A stretch of 6,457 nucleotides of DNA from Euryarchaeota archaeon UBA40 (GTDB lineage: Archaea; Thermoplasmatota; Poseidoniia; Poseidoniales; Thalassarchaeaceae), in contig DAYJ01000108.1 in assembly GCA_002506875.1 (NCBI GenBank), positions 1-6,457 of the forward strand, written 5' to 3'. The position numbers and the translations under genes were made by a program. The notes beneath the pieces are model-generated. The model was not told where the DNA came from. It did no database searches and saw only the letters and a program-made list of their open reading frames with translations. Position 1 is the first letter of the stretch. The number at the start of each line of letters is the position of its first letter. Below are positions 1 to 6,457 of the stretch, piece after piece.

Positions 1-3000
1 TCCAACCTGCCTGACGAATTGATGCAGTTGTCTGCAAGACCTTACGGTGGACATCGAGATACACTACCATGTGATTGACCTCCCCTCGATTCAAGATTGA
101 GCCATTCACTAGAGGGAATATCTCACCTCCTCGACAGATGTTAATCTCTGAAATTGACGGTGGACGAGTCTCTACAGGTAAAGAAATGGATTGAGTGGCT
201 TGACCTGCATCACGATCGATAACAGATACATCGAGTAAGAGTGTGCCTGCCGTCAGGCCTGGCCCTGGCACCGGAATCGAGACGATAACCTCAGTACCAT
301 CAGTCATAGCCGTGAACGGGATTTTCATCTCACCCTGCTCTGGCCATTGCAATGTCAATTGGCCATTCGACATTCCATTTACAGCATCCAAATCCAACAC
401 GGAAATTCTCACCGATTCATTTCCAACACCTAAGGCAAAATCTTCTGATACACCCTCCCTCTCAAAGGTTAACGAAACAGTTGGTGCCTCGTTTTCAACG
501 CGAATCGATCGAGTTGACTGCATATTACCCTCTGAATCAATTAAACGGCCAAGGAAGGGGATTAATGGCTGATCTAATGGAAGCAGTAAGGTGCTTGCAT
601 AGCAATGAAAACTAGATGACGGATCCTTAGGAAGAGCGACGATAAGCCCTAAGACGCCGGATTCAAAAGAGAACGTTGGAGCCTCAGTAATAGGATCATG
701 ATCCACGTCCTCAACACAAGCACGAATGATTGCTTCTCTCCCACGAATCATTCCCTCAGGGGTACTTGATGGAAGATTTGTATCTCCATTCCAATCATTC
801 TCATCAGCCCCCTGGATGTGAATCCCGTGCCAAATCGAAGGGGAATCTATGAATTCGAGAGCAGCGATGAGGTTTGAAGTCGCATTGACGCCATCGATGT
901 CGGTAATATCGAATTGTACATCGTAAAAATCGAGGGAGGCGTTACCTGGAACATCGAAGAAGGCTGTCCATCGTTCGGAGCCGCTCGATAGAGCATTCAT
1001 TGAAATCAGGACTGAACCCTCTGGTCCTATGATTGTCATTTGAGCTGTTGCCATACCAAAATCATCCGTCGCATCCACCCAACAAGCAACAGTAGCACCA
1101 CGTGGGACCACATTTGACGAACAAGCGATATCTGTGATGGCCGGAGGACCGTTAATCTGCGTATTCAGCGTTTGAAAATTGTTGTCTACAACCCTTTCTG
1201 AGAGAATCCTCGACTGCACAAACTGGGATCGATTCAAGATTGGGCCATCATCTGCGATGTAACGGATTTGAAAATCCACATATCCAGTAGTTGAGGTCAT
1301 AACCGGGATGAGGAGTGTTGCGACAGAACCCGGTTCATCGCCTGCAGGCAAAGTAATCGATTGATTTGTCAACAGGTAATTACCAATTCGTTCCCTAACT
1401 TCAATCCATCCAGATGCGGATGATGCACCAAGATTTGCAACGTCCACATGTATCTCAAAAATCTCATTCGCTGAAGCTCTAACAGGTATCGATACATTCC
1501 GAACTTCTACATCGTGTAACTGATCCGAAAATGGCGCCATCTTCGGATCCCCCACAACCACACCCATCCAAGACAGATGACCGTTAGATGCAGTGTAAGC
1601 CTCACCAAGATTGTACCCTGATGCATAGTAAGCAGTCATCAAATCTGGCCTAGATACTGCTGTCAGGTAAGGCTCGTACACATATCCTTTGACACCAGAC
1701 ACACCATCCTCAAGAAGATCAGCAATGAGGCTCTGTCCGTATTCTGTATCCCAATTGAAGGAACGTCCTCCAGTTGATACTGCGGTCTCCGCGATGGAAC
1801 CTGGGATCCAGCCCATATGCGGACGAATAATTCGAAGATTTGTCGTGTCGAAGTGTAAGATGCCTTCACGACTAATATTCAGAATCTCGGCTTCATAAGA
1901 AATCTGTAATGTGGTTGCGTTTTCATGTGGACGGAATCGTATGGTCTGTTGAACCCAAGAGGGAGTCATGGTAGTTGGATTGGTTGAATTGACTGAAAGA
2001 AGAGATCCATTTCCGTCGTAAGCTTCTATGTTCAACATCCAATCTGCATTAATCTCCCCTGAAGATTGACCATGACCTGAAAGAATCCACGCATGGCCAG
2101 CCTGTTCCAAATCAATTGTAAGGTTAGTTGAGATTCGACTTGATCCCTGACCAACGGTTGTGAAAGATGGGCAATCGAGGGCTACTTCCCCATTGACCAG
2201 AATAATATCAGATGCATTCAGAGCCTCGGTCCACACCTGAACCTCGTCGATTTGTCCAGCCCAATGCGTATTTCCTGCTCGATTGACACCGAATTTGTAA
2301 AGATCTATCTCATCGATTGCTCCGCTTGGCAATGTGATATTATTGACGAGGGTTCCATCCATGTACTGCATCAGTTGATTACCATCCTTCGCTACCACAA
2401 AGTGAACCCAGTCACTTGCAGATACTGTGCCAAAATCGTATCTAGAGTTATGATATAATTGCCAGATACCTGGCGTCGAACCACTAGTCATAATTTGGAA
2501 AGAGTCGAAATCACCGCCCACATCATTCACCGCTACAACAGAGGCATACCCCGGTTGCCCTGTATGGTTCGCCTTAGCCCACAGAGAGATGGTGAAATTA
2601 CCTAAGCGGTCATCAACATCCACTCGTAGTTCATCATCGACACCATCCAAGTGGATACAGTTCCCAAGTAAACAGGATTGCCATGTTGGAGACCCCGACA
2701 TGGAAAGATTCGCATCGCCAACCAAGTCCCCTACGACTGTTCCGTTCCCCGCTTCAAAATCCCAATGATGGACTAGGATGTCCGAACGAACCGGAGCGCT
2801 CATCGCACGACTGAACGCTGAAGGAGGAATAACCTGCTTTGTCAGATTCGGACCTTCCCATGAAACGATGTGACCGGCCCATCCGCCATGCTCAAAGAAC
2901 TCGGCTCGGAATCGATGTTCTCCCACCGTAAGGTTGACCGTAACACCTACCTCTCGCATACCGTGCACGCCTGAATTGTTGACGACTAGGACGTCATCAA

Positions 3001-4378
3001 TCCAAATCATAACACCGTCATCAGCATTAGAATAAATTGTCCAATTCCCATCCTCAGGGATCGTCAGCACACCAGTGTGACGTACCGAGAAGTAGTCGGC
3101 AAATCGTGAATCAAGACCTGTCCAATGTGTGTTCACCTGAGTATGATCGATGTTAGCCTCAGAACGGAAATGGTTCGGGGCACGGTTTGTGAGATTCGGC
3201 ATGAAGGAGGAGTTGTAAGACAATCCCTGATTGTCGAAATACTCAGCTAAGAGGCCTGAGGTAATCTCCCCATTTGTCGCCGTGCATGGTGCCGATGAGA
3301 TACCGAGAGATGCTGCACCATTGCCATTTTTCTTAACGGAATCGTCCCAGTACCAATCGCTCGACTCTCCTACCGATATCGCTGGAGTGGATGCACCCCA
3401 TGAACGGATACCTGAACTAGTAGAGCCATCCGGAGCATCCAACCCACTGTCTGGTAGTTGATTATCCTCCCAAGAACCATCGTTACTCCCCCATGCAGCA
3501 TATTGGATCACATCATCGACATTAGTCAGATAGGTTGAGTTCTGATTGAACTGGGTAGGAAAACCAAGGGTACTATTGACCATTTCATCAGCACGATACA
3601 GTGCATCATTCCAGAACTGATATCCAGAAGAATTTCGATTTGTAGCTAAATCGAGAACAGTGGTGCCTCTAGAACCGTATGACTCGTTGGCAAGATCAAT
3701 GAGGCCTAGTGCAGTACTAACATCATATCCAGTCAATCTAGTAACAATATAGAATCCCTGATCAATTCGATTGAATATTGGCACAGGTGTCTCACTATAA
3801 CTGGAATAATCATCTCCATCAGTGTCCGACCAAGGGCCATACGCATGCTCGGTCCAGTAATTCGCATGAATCGCCGGGGAATACTGCGCAGAATCGATTA
3901 GAGCTAGTTCTGAATCAAATGATGCACGTGCATTAGTGCCTCCATTAACCCGAAGTGGAATACCTTTTGTGGTGACGATGTAATTGATTTCGCCACCAAG
4001 TGACCGATTCAGTATCATCTCTCGAACTGGATCAGCAAAGAACTCGTCAAACTGCCCTGCATTGATTGTCTCGCTGGTAGGGGTGCTTTCATTGATTAGA
4101 CGAAAGATTCGTTCCTCAGGAATACCACGAGCCGCAGCGAAAGCTTCGCCTATCAGGACACTATCTATACTTCTGTTATTGATGAGAACTGCAACATCGG
4201 AATAATTGGCCCACGTTGTATGATGGAAACCCTCGGGAACTGCAATTGTAGAGATATCCGATAAGGAGCGAGCATATTCAGCCTCATTCAAGGAGTCCGA
4301 GGTAGATATTGGTTGAACACATAGTGTCCAAGGATGAATGGCTACGAGGGCCAAAATCAGTAGACTTGTGACCCTCAT
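1..4378 (-). CDS. Large secreted TIGR03790-like protein with inserted PA14, LamG and jelly-roll modules (partial, C-terminus outside window)
   Basis: The minus-strand frame is open from the ATG at 4378-4376 to the window edge (1459 codons, no stop). An in-frame TGA at 4399-4397 limits the start, and GGAG lies 6 bases before the ATG. Residues 1-20 look like a signal peptide (Arg2, hydrophobic core LLILALVAI). Residues about 60-365 resemble the first part of the TIGR03790 family (DVAVLINN, YIVTTKGIPLR, FDSELAL). Next come a PA14 domain (about 374-522, with NADDGVMIWIDD), a LamG/concanavalin-like domain (about 535-733, HHWDFE, CIHLDGVDDELRV, GQIDEVQVW) and a jelly-roll carbohydrate-binding-like module (about 745-851). 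The TIGR03790-type ending follows at about 853-950 (GSIAETAVS, GVKGYVYEPYL, LSWMGVVVGDP). A CARDB-like domain (about 956-1068) and Ig-like repeats (about 1077-1404) complete the visible part. At least 25 N-x-S/T sequons fit an N-glycosylated archaeal surface protein. Likely role: binding or processing of extracellular glycans or proteins (inferred). The biochemical function of TIGR03790 is not known to me. Anchor and C-terminus are not seen. Confidence 0.88.
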   Translation of the reverse strand, partial: MRVTSLLILALVAIHPWTLCVQPISTSDSLNEAEYARSLSDISTIAVPEGFHHTTWANYSDVAVLINNRSIDSVLIGEAFAAARGIPEERIFRLINESTPTSETINAGQFDEFFADPVREMILNRSLGGEINYIVTTKGIPLRVNGGTNARASFDSELALIDSAQYSPAIHANYWTEHAYGPWSDTDGDDYSSYSETPVPIFNRIDQGFYIVTRLTGYDVSTALGLIDLANESYGSRGTTVLDLATNRNSSGYQFWNDALYRADEMVNSTLGFPTQFNQNSTYLTNVDDVIQYAAWGSNDGSWEDNQLPDSGLDAPDGSTSSGIRSWGASTPAISVGESSDWYWDDSVKKNGNGAASLGISSAPCTATNGEITSGLLAEYFDNQGLSYNSSFMPNLTNRAPNHFRSEANIDHTQVNTHWTGLDSRFADYFSVRHTGVLTIPEDGNWTIYSNADDGVMIWIDDVLVVNNSGVHGMREVGVTVNLTVGEHRFRAEFFEHGGWAGHIVSWEGPNLTKQVIPPSAFSRAMSAPVRSDILVHHWDFEAGNGTVVGDLVGDANLSMSGSPTWQSCLLGNCIHLDGVDDELRVDVDDRLGNFTISLWAKANHTGQPGYASVVAVNDVGGDFDSFQIMTSGSTPGIWQLYHNSRYDFGTVSASDWVHFVVAKDGNQLMQYMDGTLVNNITLPSGAIDEIDLYKFGVNRAGNTHWAGQIDEVQVWTEALNASDIILVNGEVALDCPSFTTVGQGSSRISTNLTIDLEQAGHAWILSGHGQSSGEINADWMLNIEAYDGNGSLLSVNSTNPTTMTPSWVQQTIRFRPHENATTLQISYEAEILNISREGILHFDTTNLRIIRPHMGWIPGSIAETAVSTGGRSFNWDTEYGQSLIADLLEDGVSGVKGYVYEPYLTAVSRPDLMTAYYASGYNLGEAYTASNGHLSWMGVVVGDPKMAPFSDQLHDVEVRNVSIPVRASANEIFEIHVDVANLGASSASGWIEVRERIGNYLLTNQSITLPAGDEPGSVATLLIPVMTSTTGYVDFQIRYIADDGPILNRSQFVQSRILSERVVDNNFQTLNTQINGPPAITDIACSSNVVPRGATVACWVDATDDFGMATAQMTIIGPEGSVLISMNALSSGSERWTAFFDVPGNASLDFYDVQFDITDIDGVNATSNLIAALEFIDSPSIWHGIHIQGADENDWNGDTNLPSSTPEGMIRGREAIIRACVEDVDHDPITEAPTFSFESGVLGLIVALPKDPSSSFHCYASTLLLPLDQPLIPFLGRLIDSEGNMQSTRSIRVENEAPTVSLTFEREGVSEDFALGVGNESVRISVLDLDAVNGMSNGQLTLQWPEQGEMKIPFTAMTDGTEVIVSIPVPGPGLTAGTLLLDVSVIDRDAGQATQSISLPVETRPPSISEINICRGGEIFPLVNGSILNRGEVNHMVVYLDVHRKVLQTTASIRQAGW
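86..105. repeat. 20-base near-repeat, copy 1
   Basis: TCGATTCAAGATTGAGCCAT matches the copy at 1229-1248 at 19 of 20 positions. It lies within the secreted-protein gene in the same codon phase as the other copy. Both encode (on the minus strand) a G-x-I-L-N-R segment in the Ig-like region. It may be a remnant of domain duplication. Confidence 0.5.
1229..1248. repeat. 20-base near-repeat, copy 2
   Basis: TCGATTCAAGATTGGGCCAT is the partner of the copy at 86-105, with one mismatch. It encodes GPILNR at about residues 1045-1050, in the CARDB-like domain. A related but looser copy, TCGATTCAAGAATTGAACC, is found in the promoter region at 4392-4410, just before the start of the same gene. Confidence 0.5.
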
Positions 4379-4485
4379 ACTGGACTCCAACTCGATTCAA
4401 GAATTGAACCAATCGGGCAATGGTTTCCCTGTAAGGAAATATTCGTGAAAGGATATATAACAAAATTCCTGTTGGCTGGCACGTC
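4379..4485. promoter_or_regulatory. Divergent intergenic promoter region
   Basis: These 107 bases separate the start of the secreted-protein gene (minus strand) from the macro-domain gene (plus strand), so both promoters should lie here. Two short inverted repeats are visible: TTCAA-GAA-TTGAA at 4396-4408 and TTTCC-ctgtaa-GGAAA at 4424-4439. Either could be an operator, but both are short enough to arise by chance. No clear TATA box is seen at a leaderless distance (about 26-30 bases) from the secreted-protein ATG. Its GGAG ribosome-binding-like motif (complement of 4385-4388) suggests a transcript with a leader, perhaps using the near-symmetric TATA sequence at 4453-4460. Confidence 0.55.
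4451..4460 (+). promoter_or_regulatory. Archaeal TATA box for the macro-domain gene
   Basis: GGATATATAA is preceded by the purine-rich GTGAAA, which could serve as a BRE. Its centre is about 30 bases before the ATG at 4486. Archaeal transcription usually begins about 25 bases downstream of the TATA box, which puts the start at or within a few bases of the ATG. No Shine-Dalgarno motif is visible between them. The transcript is therefore predicted to be leaderless or nearly so. Confidence 0.65.
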
Positions 4486-5124
4486 ATGGACACGCTCATC
4501 GTTAGAGATTGTCGCCACGGTCAACTCCGTATCCTGATTGGAGATGTCCTCCGTGTAGAGTGTGATATCTTGGTCACTGGAGCAAACAATCGGCTTTCTG
4601 GTCGTGAGGGAATCGATGCGAAAATCCACCAAGCCGCAGGCGAGGAACTTCGCGAAGCTTGCACTCAAATCGCTCGGACCCAGCGCACTCAAAACCTCCA
4701 GCCTTGCTCTGTCGGTTCCGCGGTGACAACATCTCCATTCAACCTCCCAGTGCAACACTTGATTCATGTTGTCGGCCCAGACTGTCGCCGCCCAAACCAA
4801 GATCAGAATCGTCGAGATCTCCTTGAAAATGCATACAACTCTATGTTTGCTGAGATTGCCGCGACTGAAAACAAGGGAACTGTGGCCTTAGCCCCGCTAT
4901 CCATGGGTGTTTTCTCCTACCCTCATCGTGAAGGAGCACGTAAGACAATGGAGATTATCCTAGGTGTACTTGATGGCGAAGAAGATCCGGGAATTGACCG
5001 GATTCTTCTTGTCACCGATGACAATAACTTCGTAAACAACATGAAAACCGTATACCGTGAAACAGAAGACCAGTTTCCAGGCACCGACATGACCCGAGCA
5101 TTCCGACGCGGGCTTATCCAGTGA
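4486..5124 (+). CDS. Macro-domain protein (probable ADP-ribose binding or hydrolysis)
   Basis: The product is 212 aa and essentially a single macro domain at about residues 14-180. The first family signature is GDVLRVECDILVTGAN (residues 19-34) followed by LSGREGIDAKIHQAAG (37-52). It matches the MacroD-type pattern GD(I/V)...D.(I/L)V.(N)AAN..L.GGGG(V/I)D..IH.AAG. Asp44 and His48 sit at the conserved loop positions. The sequence HLIHVVGPD (91-99) is the usual central strand, and LSMGVFSYP (138-146) is the phosphate-binding loop, usually (S/T)xG(V/I)xxYP. Family members bind ADP-ribose and many remove mono-ADP-ribose from proteins or nucleic acids, or deacetylate O-acetyl-ADP-ribose, in the cytoplasm. 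Two changes are notable: NAAN reads TGAN, and the glycine-rich GGGG reads GREG. The basic C-terminal tail (about 195-212) has no recognised domain. The ATG is supported by the upstream TATA box. The gene is divergent from the secreted-protein gene and convergent with tRNA-Gly. Confidence 0.88.
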   Translation: MDTLIVRDCRHGQLRILIGDVLRVECDILVTGANNRLSGREGIDAKIHQAAGEELREACTQIARTQRTQNLQPCSVGSAVTTSPFNLPVQHLIHVVGPDCRRPNQDQNRRDLLENAYNSMFAEIAATENKGTVALAPLSMGVFSYPHREGARKTMEIILGVLDGEEDPGIDRILLVTDDNNFVNNMKTVYRETEDQFPGTDMTRAFRRGLIQ

Positions 5125-5130
5125 ATTTCC

Positions 5131-5202
5131 TGCACAAGCCGGGAGTCGAACCCGGGTGACGAGATTGGGAACCTCGTATCATAACCACTAGATCACTTGT
5201 GC
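5131..5202 (-). tRNA. tRNA-Gly (anticodon CCC)
   Basis: The minus strand folds into a complete 72-base cloverleaf including the discriminator. The 7-bp acceptor stem is GCACAAG/CTTGTGC with discriminator A at 5131. The D-stem is 3 bp (ATC/GAT) with a GG-containing D-loop. The anticodon stem is CGAGG/TCTCG (one G-T pair) with loop TTCCCAA, giving anticodon CCC at 5169-5167. The variable region is 4 bases, and the T-stem CCGGG/CCCGG encloses TTCGACT. No intron is present. The 3' CCA is not encoded (AGG follows the discriminator), so it must be added after transcription, as is common in archaea. It lies 34 bases downstream of the RuvC-like gene on the same strand, so co-transcription is possible. 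Glycine CCC reads the GGG codon. Confidence 0.95.
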
Positions 5203-5236
5203 GGGAATCCATGCCAGGTATTCTTCCCACTTGACC

Positions 5237-6016
5237 TCATCGCTCAGTAGAAAACGAGAATGATTCGGCTCCATTGCCAATGTGGTCTTCAATCGCATCG
5301 CGTATAGTAAGGCGGCCCATCGCCACAGCCCGTGCGAGATCAGAAGGTATCGTCGCTCGACCACCAGAAACCTTGCGTGAACGACGTTGAATGTCCCTAA
5401 TTTCACCATCCGTTGGTCGAACTCTCTGCTTTTCCTTGACTGCATGACCCTGGAGATGGGCAATCCGAAGTGCGGCAGAGGAATGGGCATGCCTAGGCAC
5501 GCCTACTGAGGTCCGTGCCTCATCCACTCTCTCAACATTCAATGAACGGGCCATACAAGTGTTGATGATTCGATTTGCGAGTGTCTTTGAACCGTTACCA
5601 ACACGAATCACAAGATCATCATGGTCGATCGCTCTAGCAATATCAATAACTCGATCTACTACACCATCCACCTCTTCGAACTGTTCTTTTCCGAGGATGA
5701 TGCCGTCACCAATCCATGCGAGTCCGGGACGTGGTCCTGGATCAATGCCGAACAAAAGTAAACGGATAGAACCTTGATGGCTCAATCGATGTACAGCACG
5801 CTCAACCGCAAGATGGAATGTATCGATAGTCGCAGGTATACCTGAAGCATCACCACTCATTCCAACCTCAGCAGGAGCCCCCAACCAAGCTGAAACACCA
5901 GGAGGAAGAGGGTCTGAAGGGAGCAATTGAATGCAACGTACACCACGACGTTTGAGTTCCGCAAGAACGCGGTACGCCAGTCTGAAATCGCCCGTTCTTA
6001 CGGCAATCGAACCCAC
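5237..6016 (-). CDS. RuvC/YqgF-like RNase H-fold protein, putative nuclease
   Basis: Numbering here is from the GTG at 6016-6014 (about 259 aa). The frame is open to a TTG at 6154 (305 codons), with another GTG at 6121. I favour 6016 because the sequence becomes conserved-looking there (GSIAVRTGDFRLAYRVLAEL) and because the divergent Hjc gene starts at 6146. The first ATG (5860) would cut this N-terminal domain. Residues about 1-50 form an alpha/beta N-terminal segment that I cannot name. An RNase H-like core follows: LLLFGIDPGPRPGLAWIGDG (about 87-106, Asp92 as the first catalytic acid), VIRVGNG (136-142), and VDEARTS (164-170), matching the DER(L)T(T/S) motif of YqgF with Glu166 as the second acid. 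HAHSSAALRIA (176-186) then aligns with the last catalytic helix, where His178 stands in for the usual Asp. The basic C-terminus (about 194-259) may bind nucleic acid. Function as a junction or structured nucleic acid nuclease is inferred from the fold and from the neighbouring Hjc gene. Confidence 0.72.
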   Translation of the reverse strand: MGSIAVRTGDFRLAYRVLAELKRRGVRCIQLLPSDPLPPGVSAWLGAPAEVGMSGDASGIPATIDTFHLAVERAVHRLSHQGSIRLLLFGIDPGPRPGLAWIGDGIILGKEQFEEVDGVVDRVIDIARAIDHDDLVIRVGNGSKTLANRIINTCMARSLNVERVDEARTSVGVPRHAHSSAALRIAHLQGHAVKEKQRVRPTDGEIRDIQRRSRKVSGGRATIPSDLARAVAMGRLTIRDAIEDHIGNGAESFSFSTER

Positions 6017-6145
6017 GTAGAATGAAATTATACACGGAAGGATTTGAAGAATCGGGCTTCTCGACCCCTCCGGCGGATGTTTTGAGAGATTGGAAACGTG
6101 TCTGATAGTGCCAATAAACACCGAAGGGATTAGGTTAGCAGGTCG
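6017..6145. other. Probable divergent intergenic region (start of RuvC-like gene unsettled)
   Basis: If the RuvC-like gene starts at the GTG at 6016, these 129 bases are the divergent promoter region between it and Hjc. The minus-strand frame is open through here to 6154, so part could instead be coding; its translation (rich in Pro, Ser and His) does not look like a folded domain. AATAAA at 6113-6118 on the plus strand is a weak TATA candidate about 30 bases before the Hjc start. GTATAAT on the minus strand (6033-6027) is TATA-like but only about 14 bases before the GTG, too close to drive a leaderless start there. Confidence 0.35.
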
Positions 6146-6457
6146 ATGCGGCAAAGGATGGGTGCAGGTTCACAATACGAACGAGAACTCCGCAAGGTCC
6201 TCGCTGGATCCCCGGATGGTGTTCGAGCTGTAATTCGATCCTGTAGCGAAGAAGAAAGAGCATTGGCTCGCCTTGTGATAGAGCGTCCCTTCCTCGTGGT
6301 GAGAGCTGCTGGAAGTGGAATTGAGGGAAGTGGGGATTTGCTTGCTCTAAGGGGTGACATATGTTTTCCAATTGAGGTCAAAACTAGCAAACACTCTACA
6401 CTGTACCTCAATGGACGACTCCGAGCACAATACGAAGCGTTAGAGGAAATCGGTCAA
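6146..6457 (+). CDS. hjc: Archaeal Holliday junction resolvase Hjc (partial, C-terminus outside window)
   Basis: The frame is open from the ATG at 6146 to the window edge (104 codons). Hjc is a dimeric nuclease with the PD-(D/E)xK fold that cuts four-way DNA junctions symmetrically during recombination and fork repair. Visible motifs from this start: YEREL (11-15, Glu12 as the first metal ligand), FLVVRAAGSG (49-58), GDLLAL (63-68, Asp64) and PIEVKTSK (75-82, Glu77 and Lys79). These correspond to Glu9, Asp33, Glu46 and Lys48 of the Pyrococcus enzyme as I recall them. Between YEREL and FLVVR there are about 33 residues, roughly 20 more than in short Hjc proteins, rich in charge (SEEERALARLVIERP). 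An alternative ATG at 6158 is in frame. The upstream one is preferred because it adds the basic RQRMG segment that usually precedes the ERE motif. The gene is divergent from the RuvC-like gene. Confidence 0.85.
   Translation, partial: MRQRMGAGSQYERELRKVLAGSPDGVRAVIRSCSEEERALARLVIERPFLVVRAAGSGIEGSGDLLALRGDICFPIEVKTSKHSTLYLNGRLRAQYEALEEIGQ

Noticed and set aside
243..615. Two overlapping plus-strand open frames (109 and 87 codons)
   Set aside because: They lie opposite the long secreted-protein frame, which has continuous domain content; the plus-strand translations resemble nothing.
2067..2081. SGHGQ motif (about residues 767-771), similar to the catalytic His region of gingipain-type C25 peptidases
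   Set aside because: It sits in a beta-rich jelly-roll module, not in the TIGR03790-like core, and no matching catalytic Cys motif is visible, so it is probably coincidental.
4319..4324. Cys20 near the end of the signal peptide as a lipoprotein attachment site
   Set aside because: The preceding residues (W-T-L) do not fit a lipobox, which needs a small residue just before the Cys.
4375..4800. Minus-strand open frame of 141 codons opposite the macro gene, whose stop overlaps the ATG of the secreted-protein gene
   Set aside because: It is antisense to a well-supported macro domain, its translation shows no domain pattern, and it would cover the macro gene's own promoter.
5559..5777. Plus-strand open frame of 72 codons within the RuvC-like gene
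   Set aside because: It is a shadow of the opposite strand, which carries clear RNase H-fold motifs.

Overview
The window looks like a piece of a marine Euryarchaeota-type genome, most likely Marine Group II (Poseidoniales). Three things support this. The right end encodes an archaeal-type Holliday junction resolvase (Hjc). The macro-domain gene has a TATA box about 30 bases before its ATG, as expected for a leaderless archaeal transcript. The left two thirds is one very large secreted multidomain protein of the kind common in that group. The phylum is an inference; no rRNA or other firm taxonomic marker is present.

Layout. (1) Bases 1-4378, minus strand: one uninterrupted reading frame of at least 1459 codons that runs off the left edge. 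It encodes an exported protein with a TIGR03790-like core, apparently split by inserted PA14, LamG and jelly-roll modules, followed by CARDB-like and Ig-like repeats. (2) 4379-4485: a 107-base divergent promoter region with a TATA box and two short inverted repeats. (3) 4486-5124, plus strand: a 212-aa macro-domain protein. (4) 5131-5202, minus strand: tRNA-Gly with anticodon CCC, convergent with the macro gene and only 6 bases from its stop codon. (5) 5237 to about 6016, minus strand: a RuvC/YqgF-like (RNase H fold) protein of about 259 aa; its frame stays open to 6154. (6) 6146-6457, plus strand: the N-terminal 104 codons of Hjc, running off the right edge.

The genes do not form one operon; strand changes separate them. 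The pairing with the clearest possible meaning is the divergent pair on the right: a bona fide Hjc nuclease beside a RuvC/YqgF-like RNase H-fold protein, which suggests linked roles in junction or repair processing. The surface protein and the macro-domain protein share an intergenic region but have no obvious joint function. No CRISPR array, insertion sequence or integrase is visible.
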